NCBI RefSeq assembly: GCF_011620665.1
Contig: NZ_WOYQ01000006.1
Location: forward strand, 68,168-102,712
Origin: Microbacterium sp.
GTDB lineage: Bacteria > Actinomycetota > Actinomycetes > Actinomycetales > Microbacteriaceae
Reading direction: 5' to 3'
Length of the DNA stretch: 34,545 nt
In this document: one piece after another, positions 7,323-15,252 of the stretch
Layout: each line of letters opens with the position of its first letter
Numbering within the stretch: position 1 is the stretch's first letter
Notes under the pieces: generated by a model
The model's input: only the letters and a program-made list of their open reading frames with translations
What the model was told of the DNA's origin: nothing
The model's database searches: none
Position numbers and translations under genes: made by a program

Positions 7323-8833
7323 ACGATCCGCAGTTCTGGTGGTACGTCTCCCGTGCGAGCGCGATCATTGCCTGGACCCTCCTCACCGCCACCGCGCTCT
7401 GGGGCGTGCTCCTGTCGACACGCGTGCTGCGTACAGCCGACAACCCGGCCTGGCTCAAGGACCTGCACCGCTATCTGAGCGGCACGGCGATCGCGATGAC
7501 CCTGGTGCACGTCGGCTCTCTGCTCCTTGACCCCTACCTCCGCGACCAGGCGGGTTTCGGCGTCGCCGCGACCCTCGTGCCGTTCGCATCGGAGTTCAAG
7601 CCTGTGCCCGTCGCGCTCGGCATCGTCGCGCTCTACCTCATGGTCGGCGTCGCGCTCTCCGCACTCGCGGCCCGCTGGCTCCCGCACCGGGTGTGGAAGG
7701 GCGTGCACTACCTCAGCTACGCGGTGGTCGCGCTCATCACCTTTCACGCGGCGCTCGCCGGAACCGACCCGGGCACCTCGTGGTACACCGTGCTGTCGAC
7801 CGCGCTCATCGTCGTCACTGCGCTTGCGGTGGTGGTGCGCCTGCTCGTCGGAACGGTCGCCGCGCAGCGCCGACGCTCGGCCCGCTCGCCACGCGTCGCC
7901 CGCGGGAACGAGCGGCTGCGCATGGTCGTCGCGCGCAGGGTGCCGCTGGCCGACGGTGTCCTCGGCCTTCGCCTGGTGCCGGAAGGCGGAGGCACATTGC
8001 CGGTGTGGACGCCAGGATCCCACGTCGTGCTGCACGTGCCGGGCGGGCTCGAGCGGCACTACTCCCTCTGCGGCGACCCGGCCGACCGGTGGGGTTTCGA
8101 CATCGCCGTCCGGCTCGCGGAGCAGTCGCGGGGCGGGAGCCGCTTCATCCATGAGCACCTGCGCGTCGGCGACCCGCTCGAGGTGACGACGCCGCGCAAC
8201 CGATTCGGCCTGGAGCCGGCGAATGACTACCTCTTCATCGCGGGGGGGATCGGCATCACACCTCTGATCTCGATGATCACGTCACTTCCGGCATCACGTC
8301 ACTGGTCGCTCGTCTACATCGGCCGCACCCGTCGCAGCATGCCGTTCGCCGACGAGCTGATCACCCGATATCCGGGCCGGGTGACGGTGCACGCGTCCGA
8401 TGAGCAGCGCGGGCGGTATCCCGCCGCCGCGGCGGCGTCGGCCAGTTCCGCTGAAGTGTACTGCTGCGGCCCGGCCGCGCTCATGGACGAACTCGCCGCA
8501 GTCGTTCCGGCGGGGCGGCTCCATCTGGAACGGTTCGTCGCGGCCGATCGCACCGCCGGAGTCGTGGCGCGTCCGATCGAGGTGGACATGCCGGGCATCG
8601 GTTCGCTCCGCGTGCCCGCGGATCGCAGCATCCTCGATGTGCTGGAGGACGCCGGCGCACCCGTGACCGGATCCTGCCGATCCGGAGTATGCGGAACGTG
8701 CGAACTCCGGGTGACCGGGGGTACTCCGCTGCACCTGGATTCGGTGGCGGACGACGCCGAGAAGGATGCCGCCGGCGTCATGTATCCGTGCGTCTCGCGC
8801 GCACTGAGCCCGCAGCTCTCGCTGGACCTCTAG
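7319..8833 (+). CDS. Ferric-reductase-like membrane domain fused to FAD/NAD(P) reductase and 2Fe-2S ferredoxin
   Basis: A 504-residue predicted NAD(P)H-driven transmembrane electron-transfer protein. About residues 1-180 form a multi-helix membrane domain with candidate haem ligands His50, His64, His123, His130 and His143. A ferredoxin-reductase-type flavin domain follows (RHYSL, 246-250), then a nucleotide-binding domain (AGGIGITP, 308-315). A C-terminal plant-type 2Fe-2S domain has Cys453, Cys458, Cys461 and Cys491. The soluble half resembles phthalate dioxygenase reductase-type modules. It overlaps the apbE stop by 4 bp (ATGA). I infer that it takes electrons from cytosolic NAD(P)H, moves them across the membrane through haem, and passes them to flavin groups that ApbE installs on the two upstream proteins. 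Direct ferric iron or oxygen reduction is an alternative role. Confidence 0.88.
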   Translation: MNDPQFWWYVSRASAIIAWTLLTATALWGVLLSTRVLRTADNPAWLKDLHRYLSGTAIAMTLVHVGSLLLDPYLRDQAGFGVAATLVPFASEFKPVPVALGIVALYLMVGVALSALAARWLPHRVWKGVHYLSYAVVALITFHAALAGTDPGTSWYTVLSTALIVVTALAVVVRLLVGTVAAQRRRSARSPRVARGNERLRMVVARRVPLADGVLGLRLVPEGGGTLPVWTPGSHVVLHVPGGLERHYSLCGDPADRWGFDIAVRLAEQSRGGSRFIHEHLRVGDPLEVTTPRNRFGLEPANDYLFIAGGIGITPLISMITSLPASRHWSLVYIGRTRRSMPFADELITRYPGRVTVHASDEQRGRYPAAAAASASSAEVYCCGPAALMDELAAVVPAGRLHLERFVAADRTAGVVARPIEVDMPGIGSLRVPADRSILDVLEDAGAPVTGSCRSGVCGTCELRVTGGTPLHLDSVADDAEKDAAGVMYPCVSRALSPQLSLDL

Positions 8834-8842
8834 CGTGGGGGG

Positions 8843-10150
8843 ATGCAGCCCGGAGACTTCCTCGACCTTGACATCACGGATGTCGCCCACGGCGGGGTCT
8901 TCGTCGCCCGCCACGAGAACCGCGTCGTGTTCGTCCCCGACGCGGTTCCCGGCGAGCGCGTGCGGGTGCGGTTGACCGAGACCGGAAAGTCGTCGTTCTG
9001 GCGTGCGGAGGCGATCGACGTGCTCGAGGCCTCGCGGCATCGTCAGGCGCATGTCTGGAGCGCGGCCGACATCGCGAATCCACCCGAGGAACGCCCGGGC
9101 GGCGCCGACTTCGGCCACATCGCGCTGGACCATCAGCGCGTGCTCAAACAGCGCGTGCTCGAAGACGCGCTCCGTCGGTTCGGCGGCATCGCGGAACCCG
9201 TCGTCACGATGCGGGGCGCCGGCGCGGATGAGACGTCCGACGGAACGCGGTGGCGAACACGGGTCAGCCTGCACGTGGACGATGCCGGGCGCATCGGACC
9301 GTTCGCGGCGCGCAGCCACCGGGTGATCGGCGTGACCGACCTGCCGCTGGTGACGAGCGAGATCGAGGAGGTCGCACGGGGCCTCGAGGGATTTGCGCCC
9401 GGGCGCATCGACCTGGTCCAGCCGGCGGACGGCAGCGTCCGGGTGATCGTGCGGCCCGAGGCACCACGCGAAATCCGGCCCGCCCGCGGCCGGGGGTCAC
9501 GATCGGCACCGCGCGCGCCGCGACCCCGCCCAGACCCGACGGCGCACGAGGTCGTGAGCGAAATCGTCGGCGGACGCCCGTTCCGCGTGGATGCCGGCGG
9601 GTTCTGGCAGGTGCACCGCCTCGCCGCGGTGGAACTGACGGGCCTGGTGCGCCGGGCATTCTCGGGTGATGACCGGATCGACCCCGAAGCCCAGCACCTG
9701 GATCTCTACGGCGGTGTCGGGCTGTTCGCGGCGACACTGGCGGAGCTGGCGGGCCCGAGCGCGCAGGTGACCTCGATCGAATCCGATGCCCGCGCCACCG
9801 AGCACGCGGGCGAGAACCTCTCCGAGTGGGTCGGTGCGCGCGCCGAGACCGGCCGGGTCGACCGGTGGCTGGCGGCGCACGCGACCGACGCCGGGCCCCG
9901 CGAGCGCGGCCGACTCCGTCGCGGTGTCGTGCTGCTGGATCCCCCGCGCGCGGGGGCGGGGCGGCAGGTCGTCGAGCACGTCGCGAGGCTCGCGCCTGCC
10001 TCCGTCGTCTATGTCGCCTGCGATCCGGTCGCGCTCGCTCGCGACATCGCCACCTTCGCAACCTTCGGCTACCGGCCCGACCGGATCGACGCGGTCGATC
10101 TCTTCCCGAACTCCCATCACATCGAGACCGTCGCCGTCCTCTCGCGGTGA
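8843..10150 (+). CDS. TrmA/RlmD-like class I RNA (uracil-C5) methyltransferase
   Basis: S-adenosylmethionine-dependent enzyme expected to make 5-methyluridine in tRNA or rRNA; the target base cannot be told from sequence. The 435-residue protein has an N-terminal TRAM-like domain (GGVFVARHENRVVFVPDAVPGE). The SAM motif is LDLYGGVGLFAATLAEL, and the LLDPPRAGAGRQVVEH motif carries substrate-binding residues. The nucleophile is Cys393 in YVACDPVALARD, and HHIETVAVL near the end carries the conserved Glu. Cys393 is the only cysteine in the protein. The region where RlmD-type enzymes hold their 4Fe-4S cysteines (about 70-90) has none, so no cluster is expected. The start lies 9 bp after the reductase stop behind a strong G-rich ribosome-binding site. 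It may therefore be co-transcribed, though a functional link to the redox genes is not obvious. Confidence 0.88.
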   Translation: MQPGDFLDLDITDVAHGGVFVARHENRVVFVPDAVPGERVRVRLTETGKSSFWRAEAIDVLEASRHRQAHVWSAADIANPPEERPGGADFGHIALDHQRVLKQRVLEDALRRFGGIAEPVVTMRGAGADETSDGTRWRTRVSLHVDDAGRIGPFAARSHRVIGVTDLPLVTSEIEEVARGLEGFAPGRIDLVQPADGSVRVIVRPEAPREIRPARGRGSRSAPRAPRPRPDPTAHEVVSEIVGGRPFRVDAGGFWQVHRLAAVELTGLVRRAFSGDDRIDPEAQHLDLYGGVGLFAATLAELAGPSAQVTSIESDARATEHAGENLSEWVGARAETGRVDRWLAAHATDAGPRERGRLRRGVVLLDPPRAGAGRQVVEHVARLAPASVVYVACDPVALARDIATFATFGYRPDRIDAVDLFPNSHHIETVAVLSR

Positions 10151-10169
10151 TGACGCCGGTGGCTGTCGT

Positions 10170-10175
10170 TAGGCT
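10170..10175 (+). promoter_or_regulatory. Putative -10 box (TAGGCT) for the NarL-type regulator
   Basis: TAGGCT ends 6 nt before the ATG at 10182, the same arrangement as at accA3, ugd and others. It suggests a leaderless transcript for the regulator-kinase-pseudokinase unit. Confidence 0.55.
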
Positions 10176-10181
10176 GACCGC

Positions 10182-10847
10182 ATGACTCGGGTGGCACTGA
10201 TCGATGATCACGAATCGGTGCGCCTCGGCCTCGAGTCGGCGTGTGCGCGGTCGGGCATCCACACCGTCATCTATTCCGGCAGCGCCGTGCGGGGGTATCT
10301 CGACTGGCGTGCGTTCGCGCGCGCGGCGCCGGCCGACGTCGTCGTGCTCGATCTCACCCTGGGGGACGGGACGACGGTCGCGGAGAACGTCGTGCTGATC
10401 GTCGGCGACGGATCCCAGGTGATCATCCACAGCGTCGCCGACCGTCCGGTCGCGGTCCGCGAAGCGCTCGCCGCCGGGGCCGCCGGGATCGTCAGCAAGT
10501 CGTCGCGAATCGACGACGTCGTGTCGGCGATCGCGATCGTCGCCTCTGGAATGCCGCTCGACAACGTCGAATGGGCCAGCGCCGTCGAGGGTGACCGCGC
10601 CTTCGCCGACGCCCAGCTTTCCGCGCGCGAGCGCGATGTCCTTCGCCTGTACGCGGCGGGACTTCCATTGAAGGCCGTCGCCGATCGCCTCGGCATCGCA
10701 TACTCGACGGCGAAGGAGAACATCACCCGCATTCGGGTGAAGTACGTCGAGGTCGGTCGCCCGGCGCCGACGAAAGTGGATCTGCTGCGTCGGGCGATGG
10801 AGGACGGCCTCGTCGCGGGCGATGCGGGCGGCCCCGGTGGCCGCTGA
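10182..10847 (+). CDS. NarL/LuxR-type response regulator
   Basis: Two-domain transcription regulator of 221 residues. The receiver has Asp8/Asp9, phospho-acceptor Asp57 (VVVLDLTLGDG) and Lys105 (IVSKSSR). The C-terminal LuxR-type helix-turn-helix reads LSARERDVLRLYAAGLPLKAVADRL, followed by STAKENITRIRVKY. The kinase gene overlaps its last 26 nt, so the two proteins are almost certainly partners. The receiver is less canonical than the first regulator in this window: after the phospho-acceptor Asp it reads LTLGDG rather than the usual Met/Leu-Pro. Targets are unknown. The unit is preceded by its own TAGGCT box, so it need not share control with the upstream methyltransferase. Confidence 0.9.
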   Translation: MTRVALIDDHESVRLGLESACARSGIHTVIYSGSAVRGYLDWRAFARAAPADVVVLDLTLGDGTTVAENVVLIVGDGSQVIIHSVADRPVAVREALAAGAAGIVSKSSRIDDVVSAIAIVASGMPLDNVEWASAVEGDRAFADAQLSARERDVLRLYAAGLPLKAVADRLGIAYSTAKENITRIRVKYVEVGRPAPTKVDLLRRAMEDGLVAGDAGGPGGR

Positions 10848-12075
10848 GCAGCCTGCCATCGCGGTCGACCCCGCGGTGCGCCGGCTCCTGGGAGACATCT
10901 CGACGGGGGCGGAGCGCTTCGCCGAGGGTCGCGTCGAACGCATTCTCTCGCTCGTCGTCGGCATCGGGTCGGCCGTCATGGGTGTGCAGGCGTTTCTGAA
11001 TGCCCTCGGATCGCTGCAGGAGCATCCGCGCTGGCACGTGCCCCTCATGGTGGTCGTCTTCGCGCCGCTCGCCATGATGATCGTGGCGCTGCTCACCGGC
11101 CTTTCGGCGCGCGCCGGGGCGGCCGCCTTCGCCCTCACCTTCCCGCTCGCTCTGCTCTGCTGGCCGGTCGTGACCGCCGGCCGTGCGGCGTACGCGCCCG
11201 GCGAGCCCTGGGTCTGGTACCCCTTGAACATTGCGACGGTCGCGGCCGTGATGGCCTTTCGCGTGCCGCTTCAGATCGCGTGGGCACTCGCCGTTCCGCT
11301 CCTCTATGGCGGTGTCCGTCTCGTGCAGGTCGGCGGTGGAGCGGATCAGGTGACACGTGTCGTCCTGGACGTCGTCTTCGCCATGATCCTCGCTGTCGTG
11401 CTCCTTTCGCTGGGATGGATACTGCGCTCCACGGCCGTGACCACCGACGCAGCGCGGCGAGAAGCCGTGGCGTCTTATGCCGCCGCGGCGGCCGCGGACG
11501 CGATCGAGCAGGAACGGGTCGCGGTGGCCGCCCTCATGCACGACAGCGTCCTGGCAGCGCTGATCGCGGCCGAACGGGCGGACAGCGATCGTGAGCGGAG
11601 CCTGGCCGTCTCGATGGCGCGCGAAGCGCTCACCCGGCTCGCCAACGCCGACCAGGACCCCGGCGAGGGGTCCGATGAGCCGGTGGATCCTGCGGCGATC
11701 GTTCGGGGTCTGCAGTCGGCGGCCGCCGAGCTGGGTGCGGGGGTCATCATCGAAGCCCACCTGGATGCCGCGGCCCCCGCCGTGCCCGGCCGGGTGGCCC
11801 GGGCTCTCGTGCTGGCGGCGATGCAAGCGCTCGCGAACTCCGCGCAGCACGCCGCCGGAAGTGATGTGCGCGGTGAGGTGATCGCCGATCATGCCGGCAT
11901 CCGGATTCGCCTCTCCGACACCGGGGGAGGTTTCGATCCGACCGCGGTGCCCGATGACCGGCTCGGCATTCGGGGATCTATCGTCGCGCGAATCGCCGCG
12001 GTGGGCGGGAGCGCGAACGTGCACAGCGACGACTCGGGCACTGTGGTCACCCTGGCGTGGGAGCACGCGCGATGA
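10822..12075 (+). CDS. Membrane sensor kinase paired with the NarL-type regulator
   Basis: 417-residue kinase. The N-terminal half has about five or six hydrophobic segments (roughly 40-62, 73-93, 97-117, 133-165, 180-201) with short loops and no large external domain. This suggests the signal is sensed in or near the membrane. The dimerisation/phosphotransfer segment ALMHDSVLAAL holds His240. The ATPase domain has the N-box ALANSAQHA (Asn339), DTGGGFDP (Asp366) and RLGIRGSI. It resembles the compact HATPase domains found next to NarL-type regulators. ATG 10822 overlaps the regulator gene by 26 nt, and its stop overlaps the next ATG (ATGA), making a coupled three-gene unit. The stimulus is unknown. 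Confidence 0.88.
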   Translation: MRAAPVAAEQPAIAVDPAVRRLLGDISTGAERFAEGRVERILSLVVGIGSAVMGVQAFLNALGSLQEHPRWHVPLMVVVFAPLAMMIVALLTGLSARAGAAAFALTFPLALLCWPVVTAGRAAYAPGEPWVWYPLNIATVAAVMAFRVPLQIAWALAVPLLYGGVRLVQVGGGADQVTRVVLDVVFAMILAVVLLSLGWILRSTAVTTDAARREAVASYAAAAAADAIEQERVAVAALMHDSVLAALIAAERADSDRERSLAVSMAREALTRLANADQDPGEGSDEPVDPAAIVRGLQSAAAELGAGVIIEAHLDAAAPAVPGRVARALVLAAMQALANSAQHAAGSDVRGEVIADHAGIRIRLSDTGGGFDPTAVPDDRLGIRGSIVARIAAVGGSANVHSDDSGTVVTLAWEHAR

Positions 12076-13121
12076 CGCTCGGCATCAGAACCGTCCTCAC
12101 GGCGCTCGCGGTCGCCTTCACGGCTTACCTGGCCGTCGGAGCGCTCGTGTGGACAGTGCCCCCCGAGCATCCGCTGCTGCTCGTCTCGGCGGTTGCGGTG
12201 TACCTGGCGGTGACCTGGCTGTGCACCTTCTGGAATGTTCGCAGGCCCCCGGGTGAGGGCCCGGACGCCGTCGCGGGCGGTCTCGGGGGTCGCTCGGTCC
12301 TTCCTCGCTGGGCCGCCGCGCTGAGTGTTCTGGTGGCTGCCGTCGTCCCTTCGGCGAGCTGGTCGGCCGCGGGCGAGTCCGCGCGGCTGGAGAGCTTCGC
12401 GACGTGGAGCCTGGGCGGGATCGGCGCGATGATGTCGATCGTCATGGTTCGCCGCCGCCCGTGGGCCGCCTGGGTCGGCGTCGCGCTCGTCGCGATCTCG
12501 GCGACGGCATGGATCGGGCTGTCCGACGCGCTGGCCCTCGGGCTCGTCGGCGCTGTGCTGTGGGTGGGCGTGGCTCAGCTGGCGACACGGCTCGTCGAGC
12601 GCGCCGCACGCGACACCGCAGAGCTCACCGGGCTCGAGCGGGCCGCGTCGGAGTGGCTGGCGTCGCAGGAGGGCATGCGGCGGGAGCGGCGCACGCACAT
12701 CCGGCGCGCGCTCGCCGTCGGGGGGCCCATCCTCGTGCGCACGATCGAGTCGGAGGGCGATCTCGATGAGGAGGAGCGCGTGCAGGCGCGCGTCGCTGAG
12801 GGGAGTCTTCGCGACGACCTGCGCGGGCCCGCGCTGCTGGATGATCTCGTGCGCGAGCGGCTTGCCGCCGTGCGCCGGCGCGGCGCCGCGGTGAGCGTAC
12901 TGGATGAGGGCGGCCTCGATGGAATGGTGGATGCCGAACTCCTCCGGATCCGGCGCGACCTGGCCGCCGTGCTCGCGGGCGCGACATCGGAGCGCCTCTA
13001 CATCCGCGCGTCGAGGGACGAAAGCATCGCGGTGACGGTCGTCGGCCGATCTGCGGGCGACGACAGCGACGGGAGCGTCGACCTCTGGCACGAGATTCCT
13101 CGCCTCGGCGATGGCCGATGA
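12072..13121 (+). CDS. Membrane protein resembling a kinase without an ATPase domain; unknown function
   Basis: 349 residues from ATG 12072, which overlaps the kinase stop by ATGA. Hydrophobic segments at about 8-28, 34-55, 80-97, 112-126 and 130-170 resemble the membrane half of the preceding kinase. The cytoplasmic part has a helical stretch REATHIRR-like (actual residues RRERRTHIRRALAVGG, 203-218, His209) where a kinase would carry its phospho-accepting helix. It continues as LLDDLVRERLAAVRRRGAAVSVL and a C-terminal alpha/beta-like end (ERLYIRASRDESIAVTVVG). I see no N-box Asn, no DxGxG and no glycine lid, so ATP binding is unlikely. I infer a degenerate kinase paralogue that may regulate the pair or form hetero-oligomers with the kinase. 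It could also be an unrelated membrane protein. Confidence 0.7.
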   Translation: MTLGIRTVLTALAVAFTAYLAVGALVWTVPPEHPLLLVSAVAVYLAVTWLCTFWNVRRPPGEGPDAVAGGLGGRSVLPRWAAALSVLVAAVVPSASWSAAGESARLESFATWSLGGIGAMMSIVMVRRRPWAAWVGVALVAISATAWIGLSDALALGLVGAVLWVGVAQLATRLVERAARDTAELTGLERAASEWLASQEGMRRERRTHIRRALAVGGPILVRTIESEGDLDEEERVQARVAEGSLRDDLRGPALLDDLVRERLAAVRRRGAAVSVLDEGGLDGMVDAELLRIRRDLAAVLAGATSERLYIRASRDESIAVTVVGRSAGDDSDGSVDLWHEIPRLGDGR

Positions 13122-13130
13122 GGAGAAGGA

Positions 13131-13159
13131 GGCGGGAGGCGGCGAAGCCGCCCCCCGCC
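13131..13159. terminator. Strong GC hairpin between converging genes
   Basis: Arms GGCGGGAGGCGGC and GCCGCCCCCCGCC pair over 13 positions with one mismatch around a GAA loop, starting 9 bp after the stop at 13121. There is no T-run, which is common in high-GC genomes. It lies in the 179-bp gap before the converging accE gene and could act in both directions. The rest of the gap (13160-13300) shows nothing I can name. Confidence 0.6.
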
Positions 13160-13300
13160 AGAGCGAGTGGTTACCCGAAAACCAACCCGCAAGATCGCTC
13201 TGCTACAGAGGGCAGGCGACCGAACGCAGAAGCGTTCCAGCGGATCCAGTCTTGCCGACCGCGTCCTCGGTGTCTGTAGGTATTTTGGGGGACACGGCCC

Positions 13301-13558
13301 CTACTGGCCGCCGAACCTTCCCCACGCGACGTCGCGCCGGAACGGAGCGCGCAGTGCGCGAGCGTGGACCTGCCAGGCGGGGGTCAGGGTGGCATCCTCC
13401 GTCGCGACCGTAGCCGCTTCGCCCGCATACGCTTCCGTCACGACGGCGATCACCGCCGCGAGCTCTTCGGGCGTCGGTTCCCCTCGAAGCACGCGCAGGC
13501 GCACAGGACTGGCGTTACCCTCCGCGGCGTCGGCGCGTGACTGATCAGGCCCGCTCAT
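13301..13558 (-). CDS. accE: Acyl-CoA carboxylase epsilon subunit
   Basis: Small 85-residue accessory subunit found in actinobacterial acyl-CoA carboxylases, where it binds and stimulates the AccA-AccD complex. The core [20 protein letters not shown] is the family hallmark, and the C-terminal Trp/Arg-containing tail ([14 protein letters not shown]) is also typical. Its ATG overlaps the accD stop by 4 bp (ATGA), so the two are translationally coupled. In related genomes maf follows directly; here the next genes are converging signalling genes. Confidence 0.9.
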   Translation of the reverse strand: MSGPDQSRADAAEGNASPVRLRVLRGEPTPEELAAVIAVVTEAYAGEAATVATEDATLTPAWQVHARALRAPFRRDVAWGRFGGQ

Positions 13559-15144
13559 AGCGGGATGTTACCGTGCTTCTTCGCGGGAAGACTGGCCCGC
13601 TTGCCGCGCAGCGCGCGGAGCGCCTTGGCAACAGTGACACGCGTCTGGGCGGGTTCGATGATGCCGTCGAGCTCACCACGTTCGGCCGCCAGGAACGGCG
13701 AAGCGACGTTGTACGTGTATTCGTTCGCGAGTCGTGTGCGGACCGCCGCGACGTCCTCACCCGCCTCCGCCGCCGCCTTGAGCTCGCCGCGGTAGAGGAT
13801 GTTGACGGCGCCCTGACCGCCCATGACGGCGATCTCGGCCGTCGGCCACGCGAGGTTGACGTCTGCGCCGAGCTGCTTGGAGCCCATGACGATGTATGCG
13901 CCGCCGTAGGCCTTCCGGAGGATCACGGTCACGAGCGGCACGGTCGCCTCGGCGTACGCATAGAGCAGCTTTGCGCCGCGGCGGATGACCCCGGTCCACT
14001 CCTGGTCGGTGCCGGGCAGATATCCGGGCACGTCGACGAGCGTGAGGATGGGGATCGAGAACGCGTCGCAGAAGCGCACGAATCGGCTGGCCTTCTCACC
14101 CGCCGCGATGTTGAGGGTCCCGGCCATCTGAGCGGGCTGATTGGCGACGATGCCGACCGATCTTCCCTCGATACGCCCGAATCCGATGACGATGTTCGGC
14201 GCGAACAGTGGCTGAACCTCGAGGAACTCGCCGCCGTCCACGATGTGTGTGATGACCTGGTGGATGTCGTACGGCTGGTTCGAGGAATCTGGGATCACCG
14301 TGTTGAGAAAGCGATCGGCATCCGTCGTCTCCCACTCGAACCCGTGCTCGTAGACCGGGATCTCGGCCATGTTGTTGTCGGGGAGGAAGCCGATCATCGT
14401 GCGGACGTAGTCGATCGCGTCGTCTTCGTCCTCGGCGAGATAGTGTGCGACCCCGGAGCGCGTGTTGTGCGTGTACGCGCCGCCGAGCTCTTCCATGCCG
14501 ACGTCTTCGCCCGTGACGGTCTTGATGACGTCGGGACCGGTCACGAACATCTGACTGGTCTTGTCGACCATGATCACGAAGTCGGTGAGTGCGGGCGAAT
14601 AGACCGCCCCACCCGCAGCCGGACCCATGATGATCGAGATCTGCGGGATGACTCCGGAAGCGGCCGTGTTGAGGCGGAAGATCTCGCCGTACTTGCCGAG
14701 GGCCACGACACCCTCCTGGATGCGGGCCCCGCCGGAGTCGAGAAGCCCGATGATCGGCATGCCGCCACGCAGGGCGAACTCCATCACCTTGACGATCTTC
14801 TCGCCGGCGACCTCGCCGAGCGAACCGCCGAAGGTCGTGAAGTCCTGCGCGTAGACCGCGACGGTCCGTCCGTGGATCGTGCCGATGCCGGTGACGACCG
14901 AATCGCCGTACGGGCGGGACCGATCCATGTCGAAGGCGGTCGTGCGATGGCGGACGTACTCGTCGAGCTCGACGAACGAGCCCGGGTCGACGAGCATCTC
15001 GATGCGCTCACGGGCGGTCAGCTTGCCCTTGGCATGCTGTTTGCCGAGGGCGACCGCTTCCGCATCGATGACGGCTTCCTGGTAGCGCGCGCGGAGGTCG
15101 GCGATCTTGCCGGCGGTCGTGGACATGTCGAAGCTGTCGGTCAC
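13555..15144 (-). CDS. accD: Acyl-CoA (propionyl-CoA) carboxylase beta subunit, carboxyltransferase
   Basis: Transfers the carboxyl group from biotin to acetyl- or propionyl-CoA. The sequence aligns closely with mycobacterial AccD5 (propionyl-CoA type) along its whole length. It begins with [16 protein letters not shown] and contains [24 protein letters not shown]. The N-terminal oxyanion-hole region is [10 protein letters not shown] and the C-terminal one is [13 protein letters not shown]; the protein ends [10 protein letters not shown]. From GTG 15144 it is 529 residues; ATG 15126 is an alternative. The GTG is favoured by a TAGGGT box ending 7 nt upstream. An upstream TTG at 15195 is also in frame but unlikely. 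It is coupled to accE and divergent from birA, which biotinylates the alpha subunit. Confidence 0.95.
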   Translation of the reverse strand: MTDSFDMSTTAGKIADLRARYQEAVIDAEAVALGKQHAKGKLTARERIEMLVDPGSFVELDEYVRHRTTAFDMDRSRPYGDSVVTGIGTIHGRTVAVYAQDFTTFGGSLGEVAGEKIVKVMEFALRGGMPIIGLLDSGGARIQEGVVALGKYGEIFRLNTAASGVIPQISIIMGPAAGGAVYSPALTDFVIMVDKTSQMFVTGPDVIKTVTGEDVGMEELGGAYTHNTRSGVAHYLAEDEDDAIDYVRTMIGFLPDNNMAEIPVYEHGFEWETTDADRFLNTVIPDSSNQPYDIHQVITHIVDGGEFLEVQPLFAPNIVIGFGRIEGRSVGIVANQPAQMAGTLNIAAGEKASRFVRFCDAFSIPILTLVDVPGYLPGTDQEWTGVIRRGAKLLYAYAEATVPLVTVILRKAYGGAYIVMGSKQLGADVNLAWPTAEIAVMGGQGAVNILYRGELKAAAEAGEDVAAVRTRLANEYTYNVASPFLAAERGELDGIIEPAQTRVTVAKALRALRGKRASLPAKKHGNIPL

Positions 15145-15151
15145 GCGTTCC

Positions 15152-15157
15152 ACCCTA
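15152..15157 (-). promoter_or_regulatory. Putative -10 box (TAGGGT) for accD-accE
   Basis: TAGGGT on the minus strand ends 7 nt before GTG 15144. It supports that GTG as the start and a leaderless accDE transcript. Confidence 0.5.
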
Positions 15158-15240
15158 GCGATCGGGTCGGCGCCGAGGTTGGCGGACGCCGACAACGCGA
15201 TCGCGCTTCAGGTGTGCACAATCGCTCAGGAGGAGCGACG

Positions 15241-15246
15241 TAGGGT
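15241..15246 (+). promoter_or_regulatory. Putative -10 box (TAGGGT) for birA
   Basis: TAGGGT ends 6 nt before the birA ATG at 15253. With the minus-strand box at 15152-15157 it forms a divergent promoter pair for carboxylase and biotin ligase. Confidence 0.55.
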
Positions 15247-15252
15247 GGGCTC

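Noticed and set aside
9264-11231. Long minus-strand open frame across the methyltransferase and regulator genes
   Set aside because: Antisense to three recognised genes, Arg/Pro-rich, with no family signature.
13160-13300. Possible small RNA or tRNA in the gap between converging genes
   Set aside because: No cloverleaf, no TTCGA-type arm and no promoter-like element could be recognised; only the hairpin at 13131-13159 is supported.
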